Shown: positions 18,188 to 26,875, numbered from the stretch's first letter. The stretch is 64,000 nucleotides of DNA from Aeromonas piscicola (GCF_000820005.1 NZ_CDBL01000057.1:1-64000); one strand, 5' to 3'. Made by a program: numbers and translations. Notes: a model not told the origin generated them from the letters alone.

Positions 18188-19468
18188 TTATCCCTTCGAC
18201 TTGAAGTTTGCAGCCTCTATACCGTGCCGATTCAATAGCTTGTAAAAATCGGTACGGTTTCTTCCCGCCATGTTGGCCGCCAGGGTCACATTGCCCTCTG
18301 TGGTACGCAGCAGGCGGATTAGATACTCCTTCTCGAACTCGGCACGCGCTTCGTTGAACGAGGGGATGCCGCCACTGCCACCGCTCAGGGCGGACTCCAC
18401 CATGGCGGCGCCGATCACCGGGCTGCAGCAGAGGCTGGCCAGCTGCTCCACCACGCTGTAGAGCTGGCGTACGTTGCCGGGCCAGCCCGCCGCGGCCAGC
18501 AGTGCCAGCGCCTCCGGGGAGAAGCCGAGGGCGGCGCAGTCACCGTGACGGCTGCGATATTCGTCCAGCGCCTGTCTGGCCAGCAGCGGAATGTCTTCAC
18601 TGCGGGCACTGAGGGGCGGCAAGGTGATGTTGGCCACGTTTAGGCGGTAGAAGAGATCCTCCCGAAAGCGCCCCTCCTCCATCGCCGCCACCAGATCCTG
18701 ATGGCTGGAGCTGATGACCCGCACCTCGGGGATGCCCTGACCGTACTCCTGCAGCACCTGCAGCAGCTTGGCCTGCAATGACTCCGACAGATCCCCTATC
18801 TCGTCGAGAAACAGGGTCGCCCCCTTGGCCTGCTCGAACAGGCCGGACTGACCGTCCTCGCCAAACAGTTGCAGATCCAGCGCGGCCCACGGCAAGGCGG
18901 CGCAGTTGATGGCGTGCAGCGGCTTGTCACGGCGACTGCTGGCCTGATGCAGTGCCTGGGTCATCACCCCTTTACCGGAACCGGACGGTCCCATGATCAG
19001 CACGGGCACTTCCATGCCGGCTATGCTGTTGGCCTGGATCAGCAACTGCTCCATCTGTGGGTTGCGGGTCAGGATCAGCGATTGCCAATCCTGCCGCTGC
19101 TTTGGGCGAGTCAGGCTCAGCGCATGCTCTATGGTGGCGAACAGCTCATCCTTGTCGATGGGCTTGGTGAGAAAGCTGAATACCCCGGAACGGGTGGCTT
19201 GAATGGCGTCCGGTATGGTGCCGTGGGCTGTCATGATAATGACCGGCAGCCCCAGCCACTGGGACTGGATACGCTCGAACAGCGCCAATCCGTCCATGCC
19301 GGTCATGCGCAGATCGCTCAGCACCAAATCGGCCCGCTGCTGGCGCAGTCTGTCCAGCGCCCCTTCGGCGCTGTCGGCGGTATCCACCTCGTAGCCTTGG
19401 CTGCGCAGGCGCATGCTCATCAGTTTGAGCAGGCTGACATCGTCGTCGACCAGCAGGATGCGACTCAT
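18188..19468 (-). CDS. glrR: GlrR (QseF) sigma-54-dependent response regulator
   Basis: Activates sigma-54 promoters, classically those of the sRNA glmY. The 426-residue protein has a receiver domain (DDD at 8-10, phosphoacceptor in LVLSDLRMTGMDG), an AAA+ central domain with Walker A GPSGSGKG, and a C-terminal Fis-type helix-turn-helix (TLAANMAGRNRTDFYKLLNRHGI). The sigma-54-contacting GAFTGA motif is not intact: the region reads FGEDGQSGLFEQAKGATLFLDE, and the Walker A Lys is followed by GV rather than T/S. GlrR family members tolerate such changes, but activity at sigma-54 promoters should be viewed with care. Last gene of glrK-qseG-glrR. Confidence 0.9.
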   Translation of the reverse strand: MSRILLVDDDVSLLKLMSMRLRSQGYEVDTADSAEGALDRLRQQRADLVLSDLRMTGMDGLALFERIQSQWLGLPVIIMTAHGTIPDAIQATRSGVFSFLTKPIDKDELFATIEHALSLTRPKQRQDWQSLILTRNPQMEQLLIQANSIAGMEVPVLIMGPSGSGKGVMTQALHQASSRRDKPLHAINCAALPWAALDLQLFGEDGQSGLFEQAKGATLFLDEIGDLSESLQAKLLQVLQEYGQGIPEVRVISSSHQDLVAAMEEGRFREDLFYRLNVANITLPPLSARSEDIPLLARQALDEYRSRHGDCAALGFSPEALALLAAAGWPGNVRQLYSVVEQLASLCCSPVIGAAMVESALSGGSGGIPSFNEARAEFEKEYLIRLLRTTEGNVTLAANMAGRNRTDFYKLLNRHGIEAANFKSKG

Positions 19469-19992
19469 TTTAGCGCCTCGCCATTGCCGTTCAGCTTGCG
19501 CTGATTGAGCTGTTCATCGATGGCGGAGAGCTGTTCGATCTGGCGGCGCAGACGCTGCACCTCCTGACTCTGATCGTCGCGCCGGCTGTCACGGGCCAGC
19601 AGCTCCTCACCGAGGGCAATCCAGCTGCGCAGGAAGGCCTGGGCATCCAGCCCCAGATCAGGCAGCAGGCTCTTGAGTTTGTCCAGTCCGGCCCGCCGAT
19701 TTGCCACCGACTCGGACGGATGGGTATTGACCATGGCAAGGCTGACCCGGCTCTCGATATCGGTCGCCCCCTTGAGGCGCTGACGCTCCTGCACCCGCTG
19801 CTGGGCATGGCTGGCCAGCAGCCAGTCCGAGTACTGCAGGCGCACCTGCATCTCCTTGTTGGCAAACTCCATCCGCTTGGCGAGGGCGAGATCCGACGAC
19901 GCCACCGGTTCATGCGCTGGCAACAGGGAACAGCCTGTGAGCAGGCCCATCATCAATACCGGAACAACACATTGTTTCATCTTAGGCTTCAC
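19465..19992 (-). CDS. qseG: QseG-like outer-membrane lipoprotein
   Basis: 175-residue protein between glrK and glrR, as in enterobacteria where QseG is an outer-membrane lipoprotein that interacts with GlrK/QseE. The N-terminus MKPKMKQCVVPVLMMGLLTGCSLLPAHEP has a lipobox (LTGC, Cys at about 21). The rest is helical and coiled-coil-like (QSQEVQRLRRQIEQLSAIDEQL). It overlaps both neighbours by 4 bp, giving tight translational coupling. Assignment rests on position and lipobox more than on sequence identity. Confidence 0.8.
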   Translation of the reverse strand: MKPKMKQCVVPVLMMGLLTGCSLLPAHEPVASSDLALAKRMEFANKEMQVRLQYSDWLLASHAQQRVQERQRLKGATDIESRVSLAMVNTHPSESVANRRAGLDKLKSLLPDLGLDAQAFLRSWIALGEELLARDSRRDDQSQEVQRLRRQIEQLSAIDEQLNQRKLNGNGEALK

Positions 19993-21389
19993 TTCAACGT
20001 CAACCGGAAACAGACATCCGCCTGTTCATCTTCAACCAATACCAACTCGCCGCCCAGGCTCATCGCCGACTCGCGAGCGATGGAGAGCCCCATGCCGGAG
20101 CCCTTCAACAAACCTTGCCGCACTATGCTGCCCTGCTCGAACGGCTCGAAGATCCGTTCCCGCTCGGCAACCGGAATGGAGGGCCCCTCGTTGGCTACCT
20201 CCAACCAGCCACCATCGGCATCCTGCCCGGCGCGGATCCAGATCTGGCCGCCCCTGGCGCCATAACTGACGGCGTTGGAAAACAGATTATCGAGGATCAG
20301 CCGCAAGCGATACGGCTCGGCCTGCAGCATGATCGGATCGGTCGGCAAGTGTACACTGATTTGTTTGGATTCCAGCGCCAGCCGGTATTCGGCAGACAAT
20401 TCTGACAACAGGGGCGCCAGCGCCACCGGGGTCAAGCTGAACACCTCCTGCTGGCTGAGGCGGTTGAAATCGAGCAGGCGTTCGATCAGGGTCTGCAACC
20501 TGCGGCTGTTCTCCTCCAGCATCTGGCAGATCTCCTGCTGATCCGGGGTCAAGGGCCCTACAAGCTGCTCTGAGAGCAGATCTGCCCCCTCCCGCAGCAC
20601 CGCCAGCGGGGTCTTCAACTCGTGGGAAACGTGGCGCAGAAACTGGTATTTCTGCTGCTCCAGCTCCTTCAATTTGTCGTGCAACCAGCCGATCCGCTCC
20701 CCCAGCAACACCAGCTCGGCCGGCCCGTCCACCGGGCGCTTGTCCGGTTCCACACCAGCACCCAGGCTCAAGATCCGCGACTCAATCTGACGTACCGGGT
20801 GGATGATCAGATAGGTAAACAGCAATACCAGCAGCAGGCTGAGCACGGCCACGAAACCGCTGACCCACCAGATCTCCGTCATCAGGTCGGCGATGGTGGC
20901 CCGCACCCGGCTCACATGCTCGTCTACCTGGCTGCGGGTAATAATCTCAAGCTGCTGATTAACATGATTAAATTCATCAAACTTCGGACTGGTCGACTCG
21001 GCCTTGGCGCGGGCCAGATCCTGCAGGCTGTCGAGCCAGGTCAGTGCCTGCTCGAGGCCCGTGTAGGCCTCCGCATCCGGTATCGAACTCTGATGGACGG
21101 CGAGCAGGCCGCGATAGCTCGCCAGCTGCTGCTGATAGCTGGCCAGGATGCGATCATCCCCCAGCACGGCATAACGACGAAGAGTACGTTCAAGATCAAT
21201 GGCTTGAGTGGTGAGCAGCGTCGCCCGTCGGGTATCGCGCACCGCCCGTTCCAGCTCGTCGCTGGTCAACTGGCTGAGGTGTTCGAGGGCCTGACTGTCG
21301 TGCCAGATCATGCCGCCCAACGGCATCAATACCAGGACGAAGCCCATCAATACCACTTGCAACAGGGAGCGTGGGCGTACCTTGGTCAT
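19989..21389 (-). CDS. glrK: GlrK (QseE) sensor histidine kinase
   Basis: Inner-membrane kinase for GlrR. The 466-residue protein has helix 1 at about 10-28, a periplasmic four-helix-like domain, helix 2 (WWVSGFVAVLSLLLVLLFTYLII), HAMP, H-box FLRHVSHELKTPLAVLREG and an ATPase domain with LFSNAVSYG and GSGMGLSIARE. First gene of the glrK-qseG-glrR operon, preceded by the small-protein gene at 21495-21587, which has its own terminator. Confidence 0.92.
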   Translation of the reverse strand: MTKVRPRSLLQVVLMGFVLVLMPLGGMIWHDSQALEHLSQLTSDELERAVRDTRRATLLTTQAIDLERTLRRYAVLGDDRILASYQQQLASYRGLLAVHQSSIPDAEAYTGLEQALTWLDSLQDLARAKAESTSPKFDEFNHVNQQLEIITRSQVDEHVSRVRATIADLMTEIWWVSGFVAVLSLLLVLLFTYLIIHPVRQIESRILSLGAGVEPDKRPVDGPAELVLLGERIGWLHDKLKELEQQKYQFLRHVSHELKTPLAVLREGADLLSEQLVGPLTPDQQEICQMLEENSRRLQTLIERLLDFNRLSQQEVFSLTPVALAPLLSELSAEYRLALESKQISVHLPTDPIMLQAEPYRLRLILDNLFSNAVSYGARGGQIWIRAGQDADGGWLEVANEGPSIPVAERERIFEPFEQGSIVRQGLLKGSGMGLSIARESAMSLGGELVLVEDEQADVCFRLTLK

Positions 21390-21436
21390 CTTGGGCTGTC
21401 TCGATTCATCATGGGTGGGTCAGCATATCCGCACTC

Positions 21437-21469
21437 CCCCAAAAAGCAAAACCGGCCAGGAGGCCGGTT
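21437..21469 (-). terminator. Terminator of the 30-residue membrane protein gene
   Basis: On the minus strand AACCGGCC-TCCT-GGCCGGTT is followed by TTGCTTTTTGG. It lies between the small gene and glrK, isolating the small gene as a monocistronic unit. Confidence 0.8.
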
Positions 21470-21494
21470 CATACTGCAAAATGAGGGATGGGGT

Positions 21495-21587
21495 TCACGC
21501 CAGACCGACGGATGCCACACAGATAATCAGGATCATCGCCAACGCGCCAGACGCGGTCAACAGTGCCCACTTCAGTTCCACACTCAT
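21495..21587 (-). CDS. 30-residue single-helix membrane protein
   Basis: A tiny open frame encoding MSVELKWALLTASGALAMIL followed by IICVASVGLA. One transmembrane helix fills most of the protein. A near-perfect ribosome site AGGAGG lies 5 nt before the ATG, and a dedicated terminator follows, so this is a convincing expressed gene despite its size. No family is recognised. It is not an obvious CydX or YnhF; its independence from glrK suggests its own regulation. Confidence 0.7.
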   Translation of the reverse strand: MSVELKWALLTASGALAMILIICVASVGLA

Positions 21588-21714
21588 GCAAACCTCCTTT
21601 CTTGCCAACATAGAGCCTGATCACAACAGACAAGTTGATGTTAATGCATAGTTAATCCGATTACCGTGAGCCGTGTATACATTTCAGATGAGCCCTACTC
21701 AAGGACCGATGAAG

Positions 21715-22227
21715 ATGTTCTATCTGTGCAGCATTGGATCGAATCTGGATCCCCATCAGCATGTCAGCCAGGCGGTCGGCGAACTGCTCGAGCGTTTCGG
21801 TCGTCTGCAACTGAGCTCGGTGATCCAGACCAAGCCGGTGGGGATGCACTCCCGCCACGACTTCCTCAACTGCCTGTTCGTCACCGAAAGCACGCTGACA
21901 CCCCAGCAGCTGAAAACCGTCTTCATCGCCATGGAGCTGGCGCACGGCCGGGATCGCAGCGATCCGAACTGCAAGGTGCTCGACCGGCCGCTGGACATCG
22001 ACATTCTGGCCAGCAACCCGACCGATGACTTCGCCGCCACCCGGGTCGATGCCTACCTCAACGAACTGCTGGCCGAGCTGTATGGACAGGGGGAGGTGCA
22101 CGACCGCAAGGTGACGCTGCCACTGCACACCCGGCTGATGGCAGGCAAGGTGATCGAGGAGCAACAGGTCGGCCTCACCCCCCTCGCCCTGCATCAGCCA
22201 GCAGAGGCCTCGGTCGCCAGGAGCTGA
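21715..22227 (+). CDS. folK: HPPK-family pterin pyrophosphokinase (FolK paralogue)
   Basis: Likely transfers pyrophosphate from ATP to 6-hydroxymethyl-dihydropterin. The 170-residue protein starts MFYLCSIGSNLDPHQH and has the HPPK motifs GSN, HDFLNCLFV and DRPLDIDIL, in which the paired Asp bind Mg. ATG 21715 is chosen because AGGA (21702-21705) is 9 nt upstream; ATG 21709 is too close. It does not sit with pcnB/panB as housekeeping folK usually does, but faces folM, so it may serve a second pterin route (dihydromonapterin). Some binding-loop residues differ from E. coli FolK; exact substrate is not certain. Confidence 0.8.
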   Translation: MFYLCSIGSNLDPHQHVSQAVGELLERFGRLQLSSVIQTKPVGMHSRHDFLNCLFVTESTLTPQQLKTVFIAMELAHGRDRSDPNCKVLDRPLDIDILASNPTDDFAATRVDAYLNELLAELYGQGEVHDRKVTLPLHTRLMAGKVIEEQQVGLTPLALHQPAEASVARS

Positions 22228-22241
22228 GCGCGGGTCAGGGC

Positions 22242-22946
22242 TCAGATGACGGCCAGGCTGCGGCCGCCATCGACCCGGATGCTGGCGCCCGTCATGTAGT
22301 CGTTCCCCATCAGCAGCTGCACCGCCTGCCAGATGGGCTCAAGCCCCCCCTCCCGCGCCAGCGGCGTTTTCGCCAGCACCTGCTGGCGCCACGCGTCGCC
22401 ATGTTCGTCGAGAAACAGTATGGGGCCCGGCTCTATGGTGTTGACCCGGATGGCGGGTGCCAGTTCGCGGGCAAAGCTCATGGCAAGGGAGTGAGCCCCC
22501 GCCTTGGTGGCCACATAGCAGGCAAACTGGGGGGCCGGGGCGTGAATGTAGATATCGGTGATGTGAATGATGCTGGCGTTTGGATTGCTTGCCAGCTGGG
22601 GTGCCAGCGCCCGATTGAGCTGGAAGGGGGCCGCCATGTGCACCCGGTAGAACTGCTCGAACTGGGCCAGTTGCACCGCCGGATCCGCCGCCTGGGGCTC
22701 GAAGGCAGAGGCGTTGTGGATCACCAGCCCCAGATCCTGATGGGCGGCCAGCGCCTCGATCAGCCTGCCGACCTCCTCCTCACGAGCGAAATCCGCCTGC
22801 ACCAGCTCGACCCCGAGCGCCGCCAGTCTGGCCAGCTCGGGCCGCTCGCTGCGATAACTGCCCGTCACCTGCCAGCCGGCCGCCACCAGTTGCTCGCACA
22901 GATAGAAGCCGAGCCGGCGGCCACACCCTGTCACCAATGCACGCAT
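22242..22946 (-). CDS. folM: Dihydromonapterin/dihydrofolate reductase, SDR family
   Basis: NADPH-dependent short-chain reductase that makes tetrahydromonapterin, with weak dihydrofolate reductase activity. The 234-residue protein starts MRALVTGCGRRLGFYLCEQL with the FolM-type TGxxRRxG nucleotide loop; NASAF, the catalytic Tyr-Lys pair in CYVATKAGAHSL and EPGPI complete the SDR set. The ATG at 22946 is preceded by AGGAGAGG and is preferred over upstream in-frame starts. It converges on the folK paralogue with 14 bp between stops. Confidence 0.88.
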   Translation of the reverse strand: MRALVTGCGRRLGFYLCEQLVAAGWQVTGSYRSERPELARLAALGVELVQADFAREEEVGRLIEALAAHQDLGLVIHNASAFEPQAADPAVQLAQFEQFYRVHMAAPFQLNRALAPQLASNPNASIIHITDIYIHAPAPQFACYVATKAGAHSLAMSFARELAPAIRVNTIEPGPILFLDEHGDAWRQQVLAKTPLAREGGLEPIWQAVQLLMGNDYMTGASIRVDGGRSLAVI

Positions 22947-23080
22947 AACCTCTCCTTTTGTCATTGCTTGCCGGCCCGTGGCAGGGCTGTGCCTATCAAT
23001 CTCCACGGCACAAGCCATTGGCCCCGTCAGCCGCCCAGCGGCCATAGTGACACTACTTTACCCCTTTTGGAGCTACCCAC

Positions 23081-23485
23081 ATGCTGCAGATCCGCGATCA
23101 CATGAGCCGCCTGACCCACTCCCTCACCCCGCAACTCGGCCTGGCCGAGGCGCTGGACAAACTGCACCACTCCGGACTGAGCGGCCTGCCGGTGCTGGAC
23201 GAGCAGCTGCGGTTGATCGGTTTTCTCTCCGAACAGGATTGCATACCCAGCCTGCTCACCGGCAGCTACCACTGCGACACCCGCACCCGGGTGGAAGATC
23301 TGATGAGCCACACGCCGCTCTCGGTCGGCCCGGACGACAGCATACTGGACCTGGCGCGCCAGATGAGCGAGGCCAGACCCAAGATCTATCCGGTGCTGCA
23401 AGGGGGCAAGGTGATCGGCATCATCAGCCGCCATCAGGTGATGCAGGCCCTCAACCGGCAGATGAAGGGCTGCCAGCAGACCTAG
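23081..23485 (+). CDS. CBS-pair domain protein
   Basis: 134-residue protein made only of a tandem CBS module: first CBS about residues 8-62 (GLAEALDKLHHSGLSGLPVLDEQLRLIGFLSE), second about 72-128 (DDSILDLARQMSEARPKIYPVLQGGKVIGIISRHQVM). CBS pairs bind adenine nucleotides or SAM and regulate partner activities. Its stop overlaps the convergent gene by 4 bp. No partner enzyme is adjacent, so the role is open. Confidence 0.85.
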   Translation: MLQIRDHMSRLTHSLTPQLGLAEALDKLHHSGLSGLPVLDEQLRLIGFLSEQDCIPSLLTGSYHCDTRTRVEDLMSHTPLSVGPDDSILDLARQMSEARPKIYPVLQGGKVIGIISRHQVMQALNRQMKGCQQT

Positions 23486-24018
23486 CTCTGGTAGCGCCCC
23501 TTGTCACCGATATCAAAGTGCAGGGGCATGCGCCACTTGGCCAGACTGAGCAGGCAGAGCAGCAAGCCGCACGCCAAGGCAACCAGGGCAGCGGCCCAGC
23601 CGAGCTGGGCCCACTCCAGCCCCCATAACAGCGGCAGCAACAGCGGCACCGCCTTGATGCCAGGAATGGCGAAACAGAACTGCTCCTTGAACGCCAGGCC
23701 GGAGAGCGTGGCCAGCACAGCTCCCAGCACCAGTACGTCCGGCGCCCCGCAGGCGCTCAGCATCAGGCCGCCCCAGGCCGTTGCCTGCAGGATGAAGCGA
23801 ATACGCTTGTCGTAGATATGCAGACAGAGCCCGCACACCCCGCTCGCTACCGCCAGCGCAGTCAACCAGACTGAGGGCGCTAAAAAATCCTGCCCAATCA
23901 GCAGGCTGGCCCCTCGACACACAAGCAATAAAGCTGCCAGACTCAGGCCAAGGCGATAGAGGCAGACCGACAAGCTGTCGATACCGTCCAGTTCACTTTC
24001 GATTTCAGGATTTGCCAT
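23482..24018 (-). CDS. DUF2301-like integral membrane protein
   Basis: 178-residue protein with about five hydrophobic helices (e.g. LGLSLAALLLVCRGASLL, VWLTALAVASGVCGLCLHIY and WGGLMLSACG). A conserved-looking KEQFCFAIPGIKAVPLLLP stretch in a loop and helix is typical of the DUF2301 family of unknown function. The C-terminus is short and polar. Convergent with the CBS gene. Family placement is from memory and is moderate. Confidence 0.7.
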   Translation of the reverse strand: MANPEIESELDGIDSLSVCLYRLGLSLAALLLVCRGASLLIGQDFLAPSVWLTALAVASGVCGLCLHIYDKRIRFILQATAWGGLMLSACGAPDVLVLGAVLATLSGLAFKEQFCFAIPGIKAVPLLLPLLWGLEWAQLGWAAALVALACGLLLCLLSLAKWRMPLHFDIGDKGRYQS

Positions 24019-24103
24019 CCGGGGTCGCCTCTGTTGAATATCCGGGCCAATATACTTGAATTATGCCTGTGGGCGATTCCCTATTCAGTGCAGGAGATGT
24101 GGT

Positions 24104-24868
24104 TTGCGAAGGTTCATTCTGCTCTGCCTGCTGCTTCCCCTCTGGCTCCAGGCCAAAGAACTGGTCATAGGTGGTACGCTGGAGCCGCCACTGAAATTTC
24201 TGGACGACCAGGCCCGCCCCTGCGGGCTGGATGTGGACGTGGTCACCGCCATCTTCGGCAAGCTCAAGGTCCCCGTCAGGATCGAGCTGACCGACTCGGG
24301 CGCCCGCCTCACCCGCAATGCCGAAACCGGCGCGTATGACCTGGTGATGACCCACTCCTACAAGCTGGAGCGAGAGCGCTATCTGCTCTACCCGCAGCAG
24401 GCCCATCTGCGCCACAGCTGGCACTTCTTCGTGCGCAAGGCCGACATGCTGAGGATCCGCTACGACACCCTGAGCGATCTCAAACCCTGGCGCATCGGCG
24501 TCACCAAAGATTTCTCCTACACCCCTGAGCTGACGGCGGCCCTGGCCGATCCGGCCTATCACTTCCAGGAGATCCCCATCAACCAGCTGCAACTGCGCAA
24601 GCTGATCGCCGGACGCATCGATGCCGTGCCCATGCCGCTGGTCACCGCCTTCGCCCAGATCAAGGAGGAGGGGCTGGAGGGCAAGCTCGACTACCTGCCC
24701 AAACCGCTCAAGGCCAGTCCCTACTACACCGTCTGGACCAAGGCCAGGGCCGATGCCGGCACCCCGGCCCTGATGGCGGCCTACGATGCCGAGCTGTTGC
24801 ACATGAAGCGCGACGGCAGGCTCAAGGCCATCTACGACAAGTACGGCATCCCCTATATCGAACCCTGA
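24104..24868 (+). CDS. Periplasmic solute-binding protein, family 3
   Basis: 254-residue protein of the amino-acid-type (SBP_bac_3) binding fold. The likely start is TTG at 24104, because AGGAGA lies 6 nt upstream and it gives a clean signal peptide, RRFILLCLLLPLWLQA, with cleavage before KELVIGG. Mature motifs include CGLDVDVVTAIFGKL and DLVMTHSYKLERERYLLY. No permease or ATPase gene is adjacent, so it is an orphan that could serve a distant transporter or a signalling receptor. A similar orphan occurs at 38811-39563. Confidence 0.8.
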   Translation: MRRFILLCLLLPLWLQAKELVIGGTLEPPLKFLDDQARPCGLDVDVVTAIFGKLKVPVRIELTDSGARLTRNAETGAYDLVMTHSYKLERERYLLYPQQAHLRHSWHFFVRKADMLRIRYDTLSDLKPWRIGVTKDFSYTPELTAALADPAYHFQEIPINQLQLRKLIAGRIDAVPMPLVTAFAQIKEEGLEGKLDYLPKPLKASPYYTVWTKARADAGTPALMAAYDAELLHMKRDGRLKAIYDKYGIPYIEP

Positions 24869-24880
24869 TCCCGGCGATCA

Positions 24881-25214
24881 GGGCTTCACATCTCGCAATA
24901 TCGGGTTCTGCAGCGAAATCAGGGTTTCACATGTGAAATGGATCTCGCGCTTCACTCCCCACGCAACAGGCCTCGGGGCTTCACGTCTAGCAATATCGGG
25001 TTCTGCAGCGAGATCAGGGTTTCGCATGTGAAATGGATCTCGCGCTTCACTCCAAGCTCAACAGGCCTCAGGGCTTCACGTCTCGCAATATCGGGTTCTG
25101 CAGCGAGATCAGGGTTTCGCATGTGAAATGGATCTCGCGCTTCACTCCACGCTCAACAGGCCTCAGGGCTTCACATCTCGCAATATCGGGTTCTGCAGCG
25201 AGATCAGGGTTTCA
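24881..25214. repeat. Tandem 95-bp repeat built from the 3' end of asnC
   Basis: Units start at 24881, 24976, 25071 and 25166, giving an exact 95-bp period; the fourth is partial and lies inside asnC. On the minus strand each unit encodes the AsnC tail ISLQNPILRDVKP (with small changes) and its stop, plus about 30 bp of downstream sequence. Units differ at only a few positions, so this expansion is recent compared with the other degenerate tails in the window. A TTTCRCATGTGAAA palindrome recurs in the first three units. Confidence 0.93.
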
Positions 25215-25624
25215 GTGGACTGGATCTCGTCTATGGTCTGGATCTTGTGGATCAGCACAGTCTGCAGCTCGTCGATGGAGCGGGTCATCACCTTCATGAA
25301 GATGCTGTAGTGGCCCGTGGTGTAGTAGGCCTCCACCACCTCGTCCAGCGCCTGCAGCTTGGCCAGCGCCGAGGGGTAATCTTTCGCACTTTTAAGATTG
25401 ATGCCGATAAAGCAGCAGACGTCATAGCCCAGCTTCTTCGCGTTCACCTGCACCCGCGTCCCCTCGATGATCCCCGCCTGCTTCATCTTCTCCACCCGCA
25501 CATGGATGGTGCCCGGGCTGACCGCCAGCTGTTTGGCCAACTCGGCGTAAGGGATCCGCGCATTGTCCATCAGGGCGGTGAGGATGGCCTGATCGAGATT
25601 ATCGATCCGATAATTTTCCGGCAC
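25163..25624 (-). CDS. asnC: AsnC, Lrp-family regulator of asparagine synthesis
   Basis: Activates asnA and is modulated by asparagine. The 153-residue protein (E. coli 152) begins at a GTG (MPENYRIDNLDQAIL) preceded by GGGAGCGC; the in-frame ATG 10 codons upstream lacks a ribosome site and is not in the homologue. N-terminal helix-turn-helix AKQLAVSPGTIHVRVEKMKQAG; C-terminal RAM domain with AYYTTGHYSIFMKV. Divergent from asnA across about 150 bp, the usual arrangement for autoregulation. Its 3' end is amplified in the adjacent tandem array. Confidence 0.95.
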   Translation of the reverse strand: MPENYRIDNLDQAILTALMDNARIPYAELAKQLAVSPGTIHVRVEKMKQAGIIEGTRVQVNAKKLGYDVCCFIGINLKSAKDYPSALAKLQALDEVVEAYYTTGHYSIFMKVMTRSIDELQTVLIHKIQTIDEIQSTETLISLQNPILRDVKP

Positions 25625-25777
25625 TTTTTTGCGCTCCCGTTGACGATACCTCATTAATAATGGGTTTATTTTGAAGAAAAAAACACGATAAGCCTATTTC
25701 TATTATCGAATATTGAATTTACTTGGCAATTTGTTGAAGAATCGTCACATCCAACGGATTTGAGACAGGTATTCAGC

Positions 25778-26770
25778 ATGAAACAGCACTACATTCGCAG
25801 CCAGCAACAGATCAGCTTCGTCAAAGAGATGTTCTCCCGCCAACTCGCCCAGCAACTGGGCCTGATGGAGGTGCAAGCCCCCATTCTGAGCCGGGTCGGT
25901 GATGGCACTCAAGACAACCTCTCTGGCCACGAGAATGCGGTGCAGGTCAAGGTGAAGACACTCCCCGAACACAGCTACGAGGTGGTGCACTCCCTGGCCA
26001 AGTGGAAGCGCCAAACCCTGGGTCGCTTCGGCTTCGGCCCGGGTGAAGGCATCTACACCCACATGAAGGCACTGCGTCCGGACGAAGACAGGCTGACCCC
26101 CATCCACTCCGTCTACGTGGATCAGTGGGACTGGGAGAAGGTGATGCCGAGCGAGCGCCGCGATCTGGCCTATCTGCAGGAGACGGTGCGCGGCATCTGG
26201 GCCGCCATCAAGGCCACCGAGCACGCCGTCTGTGCCGAACACGAGCTGACCCCCTTCCTGCCAAGCGAGATCCAGTTCCTGCACAGCGAAGCGCTGCTGA
26301 CCCGTTACCCGGACCTCGATGCCAAGGGGCGCGAGCGCGCTATCGCCAAGGAGCTGGGGGCCGTGTTCCTCATCGGCATCGGCGGAGCCCTCTCCCACGG
26401 CGAGCGCCACGATGTGCGCGCCCCTGACTATGACGACTGGAGCAGCCACAGCGAGCTCGGTCTGGCGGGTCTGAACGGTGACATTCTGGTGTGGAACCCG
26501 GTGCTGGAAGACAGTTTCGAGATCTCTTCCATGGGCATCCGGGTCGATGCCGAGGCCCTGCGCCGCCAGCTCGCCATCACAGGTGATGAAGATCGCCTGC
26601 AATACGACTGGCACCAGGATCTGCTGGCCGCGCGCATGCCGCAGACCATAGGCGGCGGCATAGGCCAATCCCGTCTGGCCATGCTGTTGCTGCAAAAGGA
26701 GCATATCGGTCAGGTCCAGGTCGGCGTCTGGTCCTCCGAGATGAAGGCCGCCGTGCCGGGCATGCTGTAA
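25778..26770 (+). CDS. asnA: Asparagine synthetase A (ammonia-dependent)
   Basis: Makes asparagine from aspartate, ammonia and ATP. The 330-residue length equals E. coli AsnA, a class II aminoacyl-tRNA-synthetase-like fold. Visible blocks: [47 protein letters not shown] and C-terminal [19 protein letters not shown] 25778 is used because the six codons upstream are not in the family. A degraded copy of the last 15 codons lies 105 bp downstream. Confidence 0.96.
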   Translation: MKQHYIRSQQQISFVKEMFSRQLAQQLGLMEVQAPILSRVGDGTQDNLSGHENAVQVKVKTLPEHSYEVVHSLAKWKRQTLGRFGFGPGEGIYTHMKALRPDEDRLTPIHSVYVDQWDWEKVMPSERRDLAYLQETVRGIWAAIKATEHAVCAEHELTPFLPSEIQFLHSEALLTRYPDLDAKGRERAIAKELGAVFLIGIGGALSHGERHDVRAPDYDDWSSHSELGLAGLNGDILVWNPVLEDSFEISSMGIRVDAEALRRQLAITGDEDRLQYDWHQDLLAARMPQTIGGGIGQSRLAMLLLQKEHIGQVQVGVWSSEMKAAVPGML

Positions 26771-26830
26771 GCAGGATAATTCAATGGGCCTGGCCTGCGA
26801 GCGGTGGCACGCAGGTCAGGCCTGACAGGT

Positions 26831-26875
26831 GTGTGGCCGCCCGGGATGAAAGAGCGCATCACGGGCATGCTGTAA
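26831..26875 (+). repeat. Degenerate copy of the last 15 codons of asnA
   Basis: Reads VWPPGMKERITGML-stop where asnA ends [18 protein letters not shown], with no gap over 15 codons and 32 of 45 bases identical by hand count. GGCATGCTGTAA is identical. Offset from the real tail is 105 bp. The sequence between them holds an imperfect inverted repeat (26785-26823, GGCCTGGCCTGCG against CGCAGGTCAGGCC). Confidence 0.8.

Noticed and set aside
24881..25214. Repeat array resembling a CRISPR
   Set aside because: Units are continuous 95-bp tandem copies with no unique spacers and no cas genes; the unit is the asnC tail.
24938..25310. Plus-strand ORFs of 60-90 codons in the repeat array
   Set aside because: They are by-products of the 95-bp period being read on the strand opposite to asnC; no ribosome sites.
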